From JBBQNJ01 sp038329845 (GTDB taxonomy: Bacteria > Planctomycetota > Phycisphaerae > Tepidisphaerales > Tepidisphaeraceae), in contig JBBQNJ010000103.1 in the NCBI GenBank assembly GCA_038329845.1, positions 1 to 12,773 of the forward strand: a DNA stretch of 12,773 nucleotides, given 5' to 3'. The position numbers and the translations under genes were made by a program. The number at the start of each line of letters is the position of its first letter. Within the stretch, counting starts at the first letter, position 1. The notes beneath the pieces were generated by a model. That model had not been told where the DNA came from. It did no database searches and saw only the letters and a list, made by a program, of their open reading frames with translations. Of the stretch, positions 1 to 8,448 are shown piece by piece.

Positions 1-17
1 CCCCCCATCGCCCGCCG

Positions 18-93
18 CCCCCCGCCCCCCGCCCCGCCCCGCCCCGCCCCGCCCCTCGCCCCGCCTCGCCCCGCCCCGCCCCGCCCCGCCCCG
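18..93. repeat. (CCCCG)n tandem repeat
   Basis: About fifteen units, mostly CCCCG with some CCCCCCG, CCCCTCG and CCTCG variants, run up to two bases before the stop codon of the minus-strand FAD oxidoreductase gene. On the minus strand, which is that gene's mRNA sense, the tract reads (CGGGG)n. It has many G4 runs separated by one base and could form a G-quadruplex in the 3' untranslated RNA. Such a tract is also a likely assembly breakpoint. Confidence 0.9.
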
Positions 94-95
94 CG

Positions 96-2387
96 CTATT
101 CGTAGCAGCGGATTTCCATCACCGCCGCGCAGCAGACCGCCGAGTTCATTTCGAGAATTTCCAGGCGCAGTTGATCGGTCTGGAAGGACGGATCGAGATT
201 GAGGGTCTGCCGGGCCTGGTGGTTGTCGGCGCGCTCGGCGAGCAACCGCCCGCCGCGGTCGGTCAGGCGGTATGCCTTGGCGCAGAACGGGACGGTGCGC
301 TCGGGGTGGCCCATCAGGCATGACTCCATGGCGTGGTCATAGTCCACATCGAAAAAAAGCTCGACCCGCGAAATTCGCCGCAGCGCCGGCCAGACGAGAG
401 TGATCGACGGGCGGGCATCGTCGGGATCGGCGGTCCAGGCGTTGGGGCCGCTCGTGGGACGTTGAACCCCGTTGCACAGATTTTCCGGTGCCCAGGCCGA
501 AATCGCACCGGCCACCTCCATGGCGAAATTATGCCCATTCGGGCGGCGGGCCGGAACCCAAATCTCGTAATCCTCACCGCCGACGGGGCTGGTCTTCTCA
601 TCGCGCGAATGAACCAGCGTGAGCAGGCCGGTGATTCTGCGCTCGGTGCAGCGCACCGACACCGCCGGATTCTTCAACAGCAACAAAAAAACGTAACGCG
701 GCTGGTCGATCGTCACGTCGAACGCCACCTCGAGCGGGATGCGCTCACCCGGCGCGACCCGGCGGGTCACACTCCCCAGCGTCACATCCGGCGTATGGTG
801 ATCGACCCGGCTGGTGGTGCGCAGCTCGATGCGCAGTTCCGTCGCCTCGGTCACATCCAGCCACAGCGTCACCCGCGGCATGGCGCCGGGCAGAACCGGG
901 ATCAACTGCGCCGCGTCTCGATCGAGCTTGTGGGCGCCGGCGTTGTCGGGCAAATGGCCCAGGACGAACTCGCTGCTGGCCGTGATCTTCGCTTGGCGCG
1001 CGATATCGCGCGGATCCTCCAGACGCCGGCCGGGCAGGTGTTGCCCGCTGCACATCAGGTCGCGCTGGAGTGCGCGCATGCGCGCCGGTTCGACAACGTC
1101 GGCGGGTCGGCATTTTTCCCGCTTGCAGATCGCCGCGGCCAGGGCGACCGCCTGTCCGCAGTGAGCCCCGGTCCCCATGACGCGAATCGTTCCGAACGCC
1201 ACGTGCGAGGCGCTGATCAGCCGCCCGGCGAAAAACAGGTTGCGCACATTGCGGCTGTACAGACAGCGGTAGGGGATCTGGTAGGGACCCTTGGAATGCA
1301 GGTGGTGGCTGCCGGCGAGCTTGGAGTAGACCCCGTCGGCAGGATGCAGATCGATGCTCCACCCGCCGAACGCGACGGCGTCATCGTGATTCGGGCGATG
1401 GACGATGTCTTTTTGTGTGAGAATGTAATCGCCCTCGAAGCGGCGGCTTTCCCGCTTGCCGGGGATATGTCCGACCCACTCGAGTGTTAAATTTTCCGCA
1501 TCGGGGAATTGCCCGCTGTTCTTGATATAGTCCCACACCCCGTAAACGATCTTCCACAGCTCCCACTTGATTTGCTCGGCCTGATGGACGGTGTCCAGCC
1601 GGCCGCCGTACTCGATCCACCACAGCCGGCACCCCTGGCTTTGGGCGTTGAACTGGCGATAGCGCGGGATTCGTTCCGGAACGTTCTTCATCGCGAAACT
1701 CGGGGGCACGAACTTGACCGGTCGGTGCGCATCCTTGGAGTAAAAATAGATCGAATCGCCCAGCAATCCGCCGAACTCCTTGCCCGGGGCGTACGGTTCA
1801 TCGAACTCTTCCTTCGCTTCTGCGCCCATGCGAAAGGCAGCGCCGCAGAGGAATCCGAGTATCCCATCTCCCGAGGCATCGCAGAACAGCGGCGCGAAAA
1901 GCTCGTAAAAGGTGGAGTTCTGGCTGCAAAACCCGCGCACCGATGCGAGGGTGTCCGGATCGCCCGGCGTCTTGGCGGCCTCGAAGACCGAGGTGTTCAG
2001 CAGCAGGGTGATGTTCGGCTCCTCGATGATCTTCTCCAGCACGATGGTATCGAAGATCAGCGGATTGCCCTCGGGATTGCGATAGAGGTTCTCGACCAGA
2101 ATCTCATCGATCACGCCCCCTTCGCGAGCCCAGCGGTTGTTCGACCCCATGTGACAGGTCGCTCCCAGCACCCACAGCCGCACCTCTGACGAGGCGTTGC
2201 CCCCGGGAACCGGGCGATCCTGCGCCAGCGCCACTGTCAATCCCGCTCTCGCGGCGGTGATCGCGCAGCACACTCCGGCCATGCCCGCGCCCACGATCAC
2301 CAGGTCGACATCGATGCGCTGGACTTTCTCCTGGCGGGCTGGTTCAGCCGCGACTCGGATCAACAACGGGGTGTCGGATAGCGTCAT
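96..2387 (-). CDS. FAD-dependent oxidoreductase with C-terminal discoidin-like domain
   Basis: A 763-residue protein of the FAD_oxidored type. After about 26 residues a Rossmann strand leads into the dinucleotide-binding motif GAGMAG (residues 33-38), followed by the PVPGGNASSEVR stretch usual in this family. The FAD part covers roughly the first 450 residues. The C-terminal third has no catalytic motif and ends in a beta-rich stretch (ENLCNG...EILEMNSAV) that resembles an F5/8-type C (discoidin, galactose-binding) fold. Substrate and pathway cannot be read from the sequence; relatives often sit in polysaccharide-degrading genomes, so a role with carbohydrates is only inference. No Sec signal is evident. 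The start at 2387 was chosen because family members begin shortly before the Rossmann strand; an in-frame ATG at 2438 would add 17 residues, and neither start has a convincing ribosome binding site. The gene is divergent from the zinc-ribbon gene. Confidence 0.85.
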   Translation of the reverse strand: MTLSDTPLLIRVAAEPARQEKVQRIDVDLVIVGAGMAGVCCAITAARAGLTVALAQDRPVPGGNASSEVRLWVLGATCHMGSNNRWAREGGVIDEILVENLYRNPEGNPLIFDTIVLEKIIEEPNITLLLNTSVFEAAKTPGDPDTLASVRGFCSQNSTFYELFAPLFCDASGDGILGFLCGAAFRMGAEAKEEFDEPYAPGKEFGGLLGDSIYFYSKDAHRPVKFVPPSFAMKNVPERIPRYRQFNAQSQGCRLWWIEYGGRLDTVHQAEQIKWELWKIVYGVWDYIKNSGQFPDAENLTLEWVGHIPGKRESRRFEGDYILTQKDIVHRPNHDDAVAFGGWSIDLHPADGVYSKLAGSHHLHSKGPYQIPYRCLYSRNVRNLFFAGRLISASHVAFGTIRVMGTGAHCGQAVALAAAICKREKCRPADVVEPARMRALQRDLMCSGQHLPGRRLEDPRDIARQAKITASSEFVLGHLPDNAGAHKLDRDAAQLIPVLPGAMPRVTLWLDVTEATELRIELRTTSRVDHHTPDVTLGSVTRRVAPGERIPLEVAFDVTIDQPRYVFLLLLKNPAVSVRCTERRITGLLTLVHSRDEKTSPVGGEDYEIWVPARRPNGHNFAMEVAGAISAWAPENLCNGVQRPTSGPNAWTADPDDARPSITLVWPALRRISRVELFFDVDYDHAMESCLMGHPERTVPFCAKAYRLTDRGGRLLAERADNHQARQTLNLDPSFQTDQLRLEILEMNSAVCCAAVMEIRCYE

Positions 2388-2453
2388 AACGGTCCATTTC
2401 AACCCCCAATGGCCGGCCAATGCAAGCGATCCCCACATTTCGGCGCCAACCTA

Positions 2454-2482
2454 TTTCCATTTTGCCCCGCGTTGGGCATAAT
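2454..2482 (+). promoter_or_regulatory. Putative sigma70-type promoter of zinc-ribbon gene
   Basis: TTTCCA (2454-2459), a 17-base spacer, then CATAAT (2477-2482). This places the transcription start about 35 bases before the ATG at 2526. The -10 matches TATAAT at 5 of 6 bases and the -35 matches at 4 of 6. The same CATAAT hexamer recurs in other candidate promoters of this window. Confidence 0.45.
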
Positions 2483-2525
2483 GGATAACCCGATCGTCCG
2501 ATGTCTTTGCCGAGAGGTTTTTAGA

Positions 2526-3623
2526 ATGGGTCCGACCAACATCGCCTTGGTCAAGCTGTATCGTGCCGAAATGAAGCTCCGCGAGGCCCTCGAGCGGCTG
2601 GACAGCACCAGTCGAAGCGTGCGGCTTCAGGAAAGACGGGTCAACGAACTCTCCGAGACGTTGAAGGCGGGGCAAACTCGCCTGAGGGAAAGCCAATCCC
2701 GCGCCGGGCAGTTGGACCTGGACCTCAAATCGCGCGACGCGTTTATCGAGCGGCTGCGGACCCAGCAGCAGCAGGCCAAGAACGACAAGGAATACAAGAC
2801 GTTCCTGACCGAAATCAGCACCCAGAAGGTCGAGCGCGGCAAGATCGAGGACGAGACGCTGGTGTTGATGGAGCAGGTCGAGAAAGCGCAGGCCGAGGTC
2901 AAGGAACTGCTGGCTTCGCTCGAGGTGGAAAAAACGCGGCTGGAGGAGATGCGCCGACAGAGCGGGGACAAGGTCGCCGCCGCTCAGGGGCGCATCGATG
3001 AGCTGACCCCGGTGCGGGACCAGGCGGCGGCGGGGCTGGCGCCGGCGGCGCTGGACATGTTCCGCCGGCTCGCCGACCGCTTCGACGGCGAAGCGATGAG
3101 CGCGCTGGAGAAGCCCGATCACCGCCATGAAGAGTATGTCTGCGGCGGATGCCAGATGTCGCTGGTGGTCGATGTCTACAACCGCCTGCACTCGCGCGAT
3201 GAGCTGGTCTTTTGTCCGAGCTGCCGCCGGATGTTGTTCATTCCCGATGAGTTGCCGCCGGAAACCGCGATTAACGCCCGTCCCGTGCCCAAGCCGAAGA
3301 AAGAACGCAAGCCGCGGGCACCGAAAAAGGCACCCGCCGCCGCTGCGTCTTCTTCCGCGTCCGCGGCGATCGCCTCGCCCTTGGTGCAAGCCGCGACCGG
3401 CGATTCAGCGCCGGTGGCATCCGGCGAATCGCCAGACCCTGCATCCGAGGAGGCGAACGTCTCGACCGACAATGCATCGGCCGACAATGCTTCCGACGCC
3501 CATACCGCTTCAGCGCCGGTGGCATCCGGCGAATCACTCGACCCGGCATCCGAAGAGGCCAACAACTCTGCCGAAGAGGGTTCCCAAGCCCCGGTCGCTT
3601 CGGCCCCATCGAACCCGTCCTAG
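2526..3623 (+). CDS. Coiled-coil protein with C4 zinc ribbon
   Basis: A 365-residue protein of the family annotated as C4-type zinc ribbon domain proteins (CT398-like, DUF164). Residues about 10-170 are a long heptad-rich coiled coil with a KNDKEYKTFLTEI segment typical of the family. The zinc ribbon follows, with Cys206-x2-Cys209 and Cys230-x2-Cys233 (VCGGCQ and FCPSC). After the ribbon comes a Lys/Arg/Pro-rich stretch (about 250-272) and then a low-complexity Ala/Ser/Glu tail of roughly 90 residues containing a 35-residue duplication. The family core ends near residue 245, so the tail is an addition. The function is unsettled; a nucleic-acid-related role is often proposed and the basic stretch is compatible with it. 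The start at 2526 is preceded by GAGAGG. An in-frame ATG at 2409 would place the candidate promoter inside the gene and is less likely. The lactonase gene begins 12 bases downstream. Confidence 0.85.
   Translation: MGPTNIALVKLYRAEMKLREALERLDSTSRSVRLQERRVNELSETLKAGQTRLRESQSRAGQLDLDLKSRDAFIERLRTQQQQAKNDKEYKTFLTEISTQKVERGKIEDETLVLMEQVEKAQAEVKELLASLEVEKTRLEEMRRQSGDKVAAAQGRIDELTPVRDQAAAGLAPAALDMFRRLADRFDGEAMSALEKPDHRHEEYVCGGCQMSLVVDVYNRLHSRDELVFCPSCRRMLFIPDELPPETAINARPVPKPKKERKPRAPKKAPAAAASSSASAAIASPLVQAATGDSAPVASGESPDPASEEANVSTDNASADNASDAHTASAPVASGESLDPASEEANNSAEEGSQAPVASAPSNPS
3404..3563 (+). repeat. In-gene 55-bp direct repeat, period 105 bp
   Basis: Positions 3404-3458 and 3509-3563 are near-identical and encode APVASGES(P/L)DPASEEAN twice in the tail of the zinc-ribbon protein. 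Between them lies a smaller repeat around GCCGACAATGC that encodes SADNAS-type units. Reading frame is kept throughout, so this is a tail grown by in-frame duplication. Confidence 0.85.
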
Positions 3624-3635
3624 GGCCCAATCCCC

Positions 3636-4517
3636 ATGATTCAGTACACCGCCACCGTCGCGTTAAAATGCTCGAGCGAACTGGGCGAAGGTGCCCTATG
3701 GCACGCCGGGCGGGGGGTGCTGTACTGGGTGGATATTCTTCGCCACCGCGTGAATGTGTTTGAGCCGCGGACCGGACGTAACGATGTGTACGAGGTCGGC
3801 GAAGATGTCGGCACGGTCGTCGGCCAGCGCTCGGGCGGGGTGATGCTCGCGCTCAAGAGCGGCTTCGCCCATCTGGACCTGCAGACCCGCGAGGTAAAGC
3901 GGGTCGCTCCCACCGAGGCCGACAATCCCCTCGTGCGGTTCAACGATGGCAAATGCGATCCGGCGGGGCGATTCTGGGCCGGCACCATGGGCTACAAGAG
4001 CCGCGGGCTTGGAAAACTCTATCGCCTGGACGCCGATGGCTCGGTCCATCTGATGCTCGAGCCGGTCAGTACGTCCAACGGGATCGTCTGGACCCGCGAT
4101 GCCCGGGTCATGTACTACATCGACACCCCCACGGGCCGGGTGGACGCATTTGACTACGATGTCCACAGCGGATCGATCTGCAACCGCCGGACCGCGATCG
4201 AGGTGCCCAAGGAAATGGGTCATCCCGATGGCATGACCATCGACGCCGACGACAACCTGTGGGTGGCGATGTGGGAAGGCTACGGCGTTCGCCAGTTCGA
4301 TCCTCGCACAGGGGCGTTGCTGGCGACAGTGAGCGTGAGCGGCGCCGGCCGGACCACCTCGTGTGCCCTGGGCGGTGAAAATCTCGACGAGCTGTACATC
4401 ACCACCGCCTCGACCGGCTACGATGATGATCGCCGCCGCCGTGAGCCACTGGCTGGCTCGCTCTTCGTCGCCAAGGTCAACGCCCGCGGCGTACCCAGCG
4501 CCGAATATGCGGGGTAA
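3636..4517 (+). CDS. SMP-30/gluconolactonase family protein (regucalcin-like)
   Basis: A 293-residue six-bladed beta-propeller of the SMP-30/gluconolactonase/LRE family; members hydrolyse sugar lactones using one divalent metal ion. The residues that coordinate metal and substrate in regucalcin are all present and almost at the same numbers: Glu18 (SELGEGALW), Arg101 and Asn103 (VRFNDGKCD), Asn148 (STSNGI) and Asp198 (HPDGMTID). FWAGTMG (113-119) and NLWVAMW (207-213) are further family signatures. No signal peptide is seen, so it is probably cytoplasmic. It follows the zinc-ribbon gene after 12 bases and may be co-transcribed with it, although the functions look unrelated. No clear ribosome binding site precedes the ATG (the upstream bases are CCCAATCCCC). 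Which lactone it uses cannot be told. Confidence 0.9.
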   Translation: MIQYTATVALKCSSELGEGALWHAGRGVLYWVDILRHRVNVFEPRTGRNDVYEVGEDVGTVVGQRSGGVMLALKSGFAHLDLQTREVKRVAPTEADNPLVRFNDGKCDPAGRFWAGTMGYKSRGLGKLYRLDADGSVHLMLEPVSTSNGIVWTRDARVMYYIDTPTGRVDAFDYDVHSGSICNRRTAIEVPKEMGHPDGMTIDADDNLWVAMWEGYGVRQFDPRTGALLATVSVSGAGRTTSCALGGENLDELYITTASTGYDDDRRRREPLAGSLFVAKVNARGVPSAEYAG

Positions 4518-4520
4518 TGG

Positions 4521-4543
4521 CCCTCTCCCGCGATGGAAGAGGG
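4521..4543 (+). terminator. Possible weak terminator hairpin after lactonase gene
   Basis: CCCTCT (4521-4526) can pair with AGAGGG (4538-4543) around an 11-base loop, beginning three bases after the stop codon. No T-run follows, so intrinsic termination is doubtful. Confidence 0.25.
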
Positions 4544-4550
4544 ATTAAAC

Positions 4551-4574
4551 GCGAAGTCGCGAAGAGGCGAAGAA
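4551..4574 (+). repeat. Three 8-bp tandem units (GCGAAGNN)
   Basis: GCGAAGTC, GCGAAGAG and GCGAAGAA lie end to end in the spacer downstream of the lactonase gene. The stretch has no coding sense and no evident role. Confidence 0.6.
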
Positions 4575-4600
4575 GAGCCGGGGGAGCATACCCGGAGGGT

Positions 4601-4670
4601 GACTGGACTGAAGGGGACGTAGCTCTTCATTCTTCCCGGCATGAAGAGCTATGTCCCCTTCAGTCTAGTC
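4601..4670. repeat. 70-bp near-perfect palindrome (REP/MITE-like hairpin)
   Basis: Arms 4601-4630 and 4641-4670 are inverted repeats of 30 bases that pair at 28 positions, around a 10-base loop. Both mismatches are G-to-T and would be G-U wobble pairs in plus-strand RNA, so the RNA hairpin would be fully paired. The inner arm reads AGCTCTTCAT and the outer arm contains GAAGGGGAC. It abuts the end of RAYT homology at 4671 and supplies the TAG stop of that fragment. The shape fits a REP/BIME or a miniature inverted-repeat element mobilised by a Y1 (RAYT) transposase. It has no T-tract typical of a terminator. Confidence 0.85.
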
Positions 4671-4778
4671 GAAGGCGGCGTAGTCTTCGGCTTTGTGGAA
4701 GATTTCGCCGGGCCCGACGCCGCGGTTGATGACGTGGAAAAAAAACCCGACCGGTGCGATGCGGGCGGTGCGCGGCAT
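4665..4778 (-). pseudogene. RAYT (IS200-like, Y1) transposase, 5' fragment A
   Basis: A 37-codon reading frame beginning MPRTARIAPVG and containing FHVINRGVG and EIFHKAEDYAAF. This is the N-terminus of REP-associated tyrosine transposases (Transposase IS200-like, Y1_Tnp). Intact relatives are several times longer and carry the HUH motif and catalytic tyrosine, all missing here. Homology stops exactly where the 70-bp hairpin begins, and the hairpin supplies the TAG stop. About 98 of the first 108 coding bases match the second fragment at 12447, which lies on the opposite strand. An 8-T run within the gene keeps frame. It is not functional as a transposase. Confidence 0.8.
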
Positions 4779-4806
4779 GGCAGGGAATCTGTCCGGGGGT
4801 GACGGG

Positions 4807-4838
4807 AGGCGTCAAATATATCGCACCTGTCCCGTTTT
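4807..4838 (-). repeat. RAYT leader repeat, copy A
   Basis: A 32-bp sequence (minus strand AAAACGGGACAGGTGCGATA and 12 more bases) that matches 12387-12418 at 31 of 32 positions in inverted orientation. It ends exactly the same distance before the RAYT ATG in both copies (60 bases between its first base and the A of the ATG). The following 28 leader bases match at only 20 positions. The stronger conservation of the 32-mer suggests it is the recognised end of the element. Confidence 0.85.
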
Positions 4839-4855
4839 CAGCTTGTTTTCAGCTT
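4834..4855. repeat. 11-bp tandem duplication at avd/RAYT junction
   Basis: GTTTTCAGCTT occurs twice in tandem (4834-4844 and 4845-4855), exactly where Avd homology gives way to the RAYT leader. It may be a junction duplication formed when the element inserted, or chance duplication. Confidence 0.7.
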
Positions 4856-5046
4856 TCGCCTCGGAGAGCCACCCGAGCTTGTCCTGGGGGAACTTGGCGC
4901 GCAAGATGCGAAAGGATTGTCCGCAACTGCCGCTCGATCGCGTCCCCCGAGCTGTACCGATGGTATCTGGGACACTTCTCCGCATGGTGGATCATCCATA
5001 GCATGAAGTCGTAGAAATTGGAGATGACCTTCAGTTCCTGCGTCAT
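4839..5046 (-). pseudogene. avd: Avd-like DGR accessory protein, frameshifted and 3'-truncated
   Basis: The frame starts at ATG 5046 after a GGGGG run and encodes YDFMLW, then EKCPRYHRYSSGDAIERQL. This matches the pattern of Avd (accessory variability determinant) four-helix proteins of diversity-generating retroelements: Tyr-Asp...Trp, Lys-x-Pro-Arg-x-His-Arg, Gly-x-x-Ile-Glu. This frame then drifts and stops at 4849-4851 after 65 codons. The +1 frame continues the family pattern with RAKFPQDKLGWLSEAKAENK, so one extra base lies near 4890-4915. Avd proteins are normally about 110-130 residues; here similarity ends at about 4839, where the RAYT leader begins, so the last third is missing. It lies 83 bases downstream of the kinase-FGE gene, the usual place for avd after a DGR target gene. 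A related four-helix (23S rRNA intervening sequence) protein is a less likely alternative. Confidence 0.6.
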
Positions 5047-5153
5047 GCGATCCCCCGGTGATCCACGTTTCCCAATTCGACCCTCGCTGCGCTCGGGGGA
5101 AAAAGGGAAAAAGGATAGAGGGCAAAGGGCTAGGGGAAGTCGAGGCAGAGCCG

Positions 5154-5261
5154 GAACCCGATAAGGCCGTCCCGGACGTCTGGCGCGCTCCTGCTGCGGT
5201 AGCCCGAGCGGCAACCCGAGCGGCAGTTCTGCGGGTTGCTGTCCCACGACCCGCCGCGAAG
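5154..5261 (-). other. Candidate DGR variable region (VR)
   Basis: This C-terminal segment (about residues 639-671 of the repaired protein) fits the DGR-target consensus RGGSW-NNN-PQNCRSA-N-RNRN-x-PD-N-R-NNN-IGFR. The positions where the consensus has Asn read Asp GAC, Ser AGC, Asn AAC, Tyr TAC, Ser AGC, Ser AGC, Val GTC, Asp GAC, Gly GGC and Leu CTT. All but the last are NNC, as produced when the two adenines of AAC are randomised and the C is left alone. SUMF1 domains outside DGRs also end in a similar GGSW...CRSA...GFR pattern, so the call depends on the adjacent Avd-like gene. No matching template repeat is visible in the window. Confidence 0.5.
5202..5225 (-). repeat. 12-bp tandem duplication inside VR
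   Basis: Minus-strand TGCCGCTCGGGT and TGCCGCTCGGGC stand in tandem, 11 of 12 identical, encoding CRSG twice. Removing one copy restores the usual spacing between NCRS and GFR, so this is an in-frame duplication within the variable segment. Confidence 0.75.
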
Positions 5262-7197
5262 AACACGGTAGGGGAGGTAGCCGGGCTGAATTGCCGGGCC
5301 GGTCGGGTCCGCGGCGGGGGAGCGGGCGTAGTAGTCCTCGTCGTAACAGTCGCCGCACCATTCTCCCACATTGCCGTACATGTCGTACAGGCCCCAGGCG
5401 TTCGCCCTCTTTTCACCCACCGGATGGGTGACATTGGCGCTGTTGGCGTCGAACCATCCATATCGGTTGAGCTCGGATGGGTCGTCGCCAAAGCAGTACG
5501 CGGTCGCGACGCCCGCCCGGCAGGCATATTCCCACTCCGCCTCGGTTGGCAGGCGGTAGCTCTTGCCCTCTTTCTCGCTCGGCCTCCGGCAGAACTCCAT
5601 TGCATCGTCCCCCGATACGTTCTCGACCGGGCGATCGTCGGAATCCGCCCTTCGCGAGAATCGGCTTGGATTGACCCCCATCACCGCCTGGTACTGGCCC
5701 TGCGTGACCTCATACCTGCCCATCATGAAAGGTTTGGTTATCCGCACGCGGTGCTGCGGCCACTCGTCGGATTGGCTGTTGGGTTCGTTGACCCGCGTGC
5801 CCATCACGAACTCACCCGCTTTGATCCGGACGAATTTCATCCCGATCGAGTTGGTCGTGGTGTTCGGGTCCAAGGCACCGGCGACCTTGTCCTTCAGGCG
5901 CAACGCATCGTCGGCGATATCAAGGGGGTTGCGGTATCCGAGGACATGCCAAACCAGCCCCGCCACCAGAAACAAGACGATGACCACCCCAAGCAACCTG
6001 CGCATGCGAGTTCGAATGCCGATCCGGGCCGGCACCGCGACCACGCGACGGGCTTTGGTCGGGATCTGGGCTGCGATCTCGTTCAGGATCTCGGTTGGAC
6101 TCTCCGTGGGGATTTCGGCGGGGATCGGGGTTCGGGGTGGGATCGGGGCCGGGATGGAGGTTGGAATCTTCAGCCGCGGGGAAGCGGACGTTTTGGGTCT
6201 CGACGGCAACGCCGCCAAGGCGTCCCGCGCCGATGCGAAACGGCGGGATGGATCGATCGCCATGCAGCGCATCACCATGGAATCCCAGCGCCGATCCAAG
6301 TCGGGAATCAGGCTCGAGGGAGGCTCGACGGCGCCCGCCGGCCGCCTTCCGGTCAGCGACCGATACAGCAGCACCCCATGGCATAGAGGTCCGACGCGGG
6401 AGTGATTTCCCCGCCGTCGCGCTGTTCGGGCGACATGTAGTCGTAGGTGCCGAGGATGCTGAAGGCGCTCGAGCGGACGCGGCGCGCGCCGGGCCGGCCG
6501 CCGGGCCGGCCGCCGGCGGCGGCGATGGTGGCGGCGTCGTTGAGCGTGACCAGCAAGCTAATGGGGGTCGCCTCCGAGGCGCTTCGCGGGGCGACCACCG
6601 TTGGCCGGGCGCCGAGGCTGGCAAGGGTTTGGTGTATCTGCGAACGGATGAACTGCTCGCCGACGGCCTTGGCCACGCCGAAGTCCGTCAACCGCGTCTG
6701 GCCCCACCTGTCCAGCAGGATGTTCGCCGGCTTGATGTCGCGATGCACCACGCCCTGCTCGTGGGCATAGGCCAACGCATCGAGCAGTTCCACGGCCCAT
6801 TGACGCACCCACGCCGGGGAAGCCCGACGGTCGGGAAGGCATTCCAAGTATGCTTGAAGGTTCGCCGGCTGCCCGCGAGGACCGGTCACGCAATCCATCG
6901 CCAGGTAATACACCCCATCGGCCTGACCCATGTAATGCACCTGCACAATCCCCGGATGGCGCTACTCTGCCATCACCCGCGCCTCGTCGTGGAAGTGCGC
7001 GACGAAGCCGGGATCGCTGGCCAACTCCTCCGGCAATACCTTCAGGGCGTAGCGCTTGCGGATGTGGACGTGTTCGGCCAGATAGACTTGCCCCATCCCC
7101 CCGGTGCCGATGAGCGAGAGGATGCAGTAATCGCCGAGTTGGCGGCCAGTGAGATCTCGGACCATGTGGTCTTCCCCCATTCGGATGATCGGAACCG

Positions 7198-7226
7198 ATT
7201 ATGCCAATCGTCGGTGTCGAAGGCAA
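7198..7226 (-). promoter_or_regulatory. Putative promoter of kinase-FGE gene
   Basis: Minus strand TTGCCT (7226-7221), a 17-base spacer, then CATAAT (7203-7198). This ends 32 bases before the preferred start codon at 7165. The -10 matches at 5 of 6 bases and the -35 keeps only TTG. Confidence 0.45.
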
Positions 7227-7402
7227 CTTTCAGTACGTGGGAAAACGCTGAATTTTCCCTCAGTCCTCCCAAGAGTTCCGCCACGGTTTGCGCGTGAAGA
7301 GCCGATGGCGACGTCGGCGTTCGGCAGAGCGCGGATATGGTCGTCGGCATGATGATAGAACCGCGACAAGGGGCAAGAGCGGGGAATCAGCTTCGTTCGG
7401 CG

Positions 7403-7430
7403 TTGCATCATCGCCGGGCATTCCCATAAT
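7403..7430 (+). promoter_or_regulatory. Putative promoter of malate dehydrogenase gene
   Basis: TTGCAT (7403-7408), a 16-base spacer, CATAAT (7425-7430), 28 bases before the ATG. It is divergent from the kinase promoter and shares its TTGC/CATAAT form. Confidence 0.45.
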
Positions 7431-7458
7431 GCCGTCGGTCGATTAACCAAGGAGAATC

Positions 7459-8448
7459 ATGAGCCAGAAACAACCCATTCGCGTGGCCATTACCGGGGCG
7501 GCGGGGCAGATCGGGTATGCGTTGCTGTTCCGCATCGCGTCGGGGCAGATGTTCGGGTCGGAGCAGCCGGTGATTTTGCAACTGATCGAGGTGCCGGTCG
7601 AAAAAGCGATGAACGCGCTCAAGGGCGTGGCGATGGAACTGGAGGACTGCGCCTTTCCGCTGCTGGCGGACATGGTGCTGACCAGCGACGCGGCGACGGG
7701 GTTCAAGGATGCCAACTGGTGTCTGTTGGTCGGCGCTAAGCCGCGTGGGCCGGGGATGGAACGGGCGGATTTGCTCAAGGACAACGGGAAAATCTTCATC
7801 GAACAGGGGAAGGTGATCGATCGAGTCGCGGCCGCCGATGCACGGGTGGCCGTGGTGGGCAATCCGGCGAATACCAACGCGATGATCGCCGCCAGCCAGG
7901 CCAAGCGGCTGGGTCCCGAGCGGTTCACGGCGATGGTGCGGCTGGATCAGAATCGCGCGGTGACGCAACTGGCGAAAAAGGCGGGCGTGGCCACCACCGC
8001 CGTCAGCGACGTGTACATTTTCGGCAACCACTCGCCGACGATGTTCAGCGCGTTTCATCTGGCGAAGATCAACGGCAAGCCGGTCCCCAGCGTGATCGGA
8101 CACCAGGAATGGCTTCGGACGGAGTTCCAGGAGACGGTGGGCAAGCGCGGGGCCGCGATCATCGCCGCCCGCGGGGCATCGTCGGCCGCGTCGGCGGCGA
8201 ACGCGCTGGTGGACCATGTGCGCGATCTGATGACGCCGGGAAAGGTGCATAGCATCGCGGTCAAGAGCAACGGCGAGTACGGCTTTGACCCCAACGTCTG
8301 GGCCGGGATGCCGGTGAAGACGACGACCGCGGGCAGCTACGAGGTGATCAAGGGCTTGCCGATGGATGAGTTCGCCCGGCAGAAGATTGCCAAGACCAAC
8401 GAGGAACTACTGGGCGAGCGCGACACGGTGAAGGAGATGCTGAAATAG
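7459..8448 (+). CDS. mdh: Malate dehydrogenase
   Basis: A 329-residue protein of the cytosolic-type (type 2) NAD-dependent malate dehydrogenases, which interconvert malate and oxaloacetate in the citric acid cycle. The NAD-binding loop is GAAGQIG (13-19). VMELEDCAFPLL-like sequence (58-69), PRGPGMER with the substrate arginines Arg96 and Arg102, GNPANTNA (134-141), LDQNR with Asp163 and Arg166, and GNHSPTMF with catalytic His191 are all present. The usual MTRLDHNRA motif reads MVRLDQNRA here, a mild variation. Length is normal for the family. AAGGAG lies four to five bases before the ATG, and a candidate promoter sits just upstream. The last codons contain the ribosome binding site of the overlapping glycosyltransferase gene, so the two are probably translated from one mRNA. 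Confidence 0.95.
   Translation: MSQKQPIRVAITGAAGQIGYALLFRIASGQMFGSEQPVILQLIEVPVEKAMNALKGVAMELEDCAFPLLADMVLTSDAATGFKDANWCLLVGAKPRGPGMERADLLKDNGKIFIEQGKVIDRVAAADARVAVVGNPANTNAMIAASQAKRLGPERFTAMVRLDQNRAVTQLAKKAGVATTAVSDVYIFGNHSPTMFSAFHLAKINGKPVPSVIGHQEWLRTEFQETVGKRGAAIIAARGASSAASAANALVDHVRDLMTPGKVHSIAVKSNGEYGFDPNVWAGMPVKTTTAGSYEVIKGLPMDEFARQKIAKTNEELLGERDTVKEMLK

Larger units (their letters stand above)
5130..7165 (-). pseudogene. Ser/Thr protein kinase with FGE/SUMF1-type ectodomain (disrupted; probable DGR target)
   Basis: With two lesions repaired this would be a 678-residue receptor-type kinase. Kinase marks: GTGGMGQVY glycine loop (20-28), Lys42 (YALKVLP), HRDIKPAN (Asp143), DFG (161-163), SPE (245-247). 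A Pro/Thr-rich linker (about 320-375) leads to one membrane helix (about 390-410, GVVIVLFLVAGL). An FGE-sulfatase/C-lectin-fold domain fills 439-678 (RLPTEAEWEYACRAG, GLYDMYGNVGEW, RGGSW). Expected topology is kinase inside, FGE domain outside. Lesions: an in-frame TAG at 6962-6964, where AEL-RHPGIV would be expected, and a missing base in the G4 run at 6374-6377 after DLYAMG. The FGE motif NVSW reads NVSG. The first Cys of true FGE active sites (GGSxxC) is absent, so formylglycine formation is unlikely. Start 7165 follows GGGGGAAG; ATG 7180 is possible. Sequencing error at the G run cannot be excluded. Confidence 0.8.
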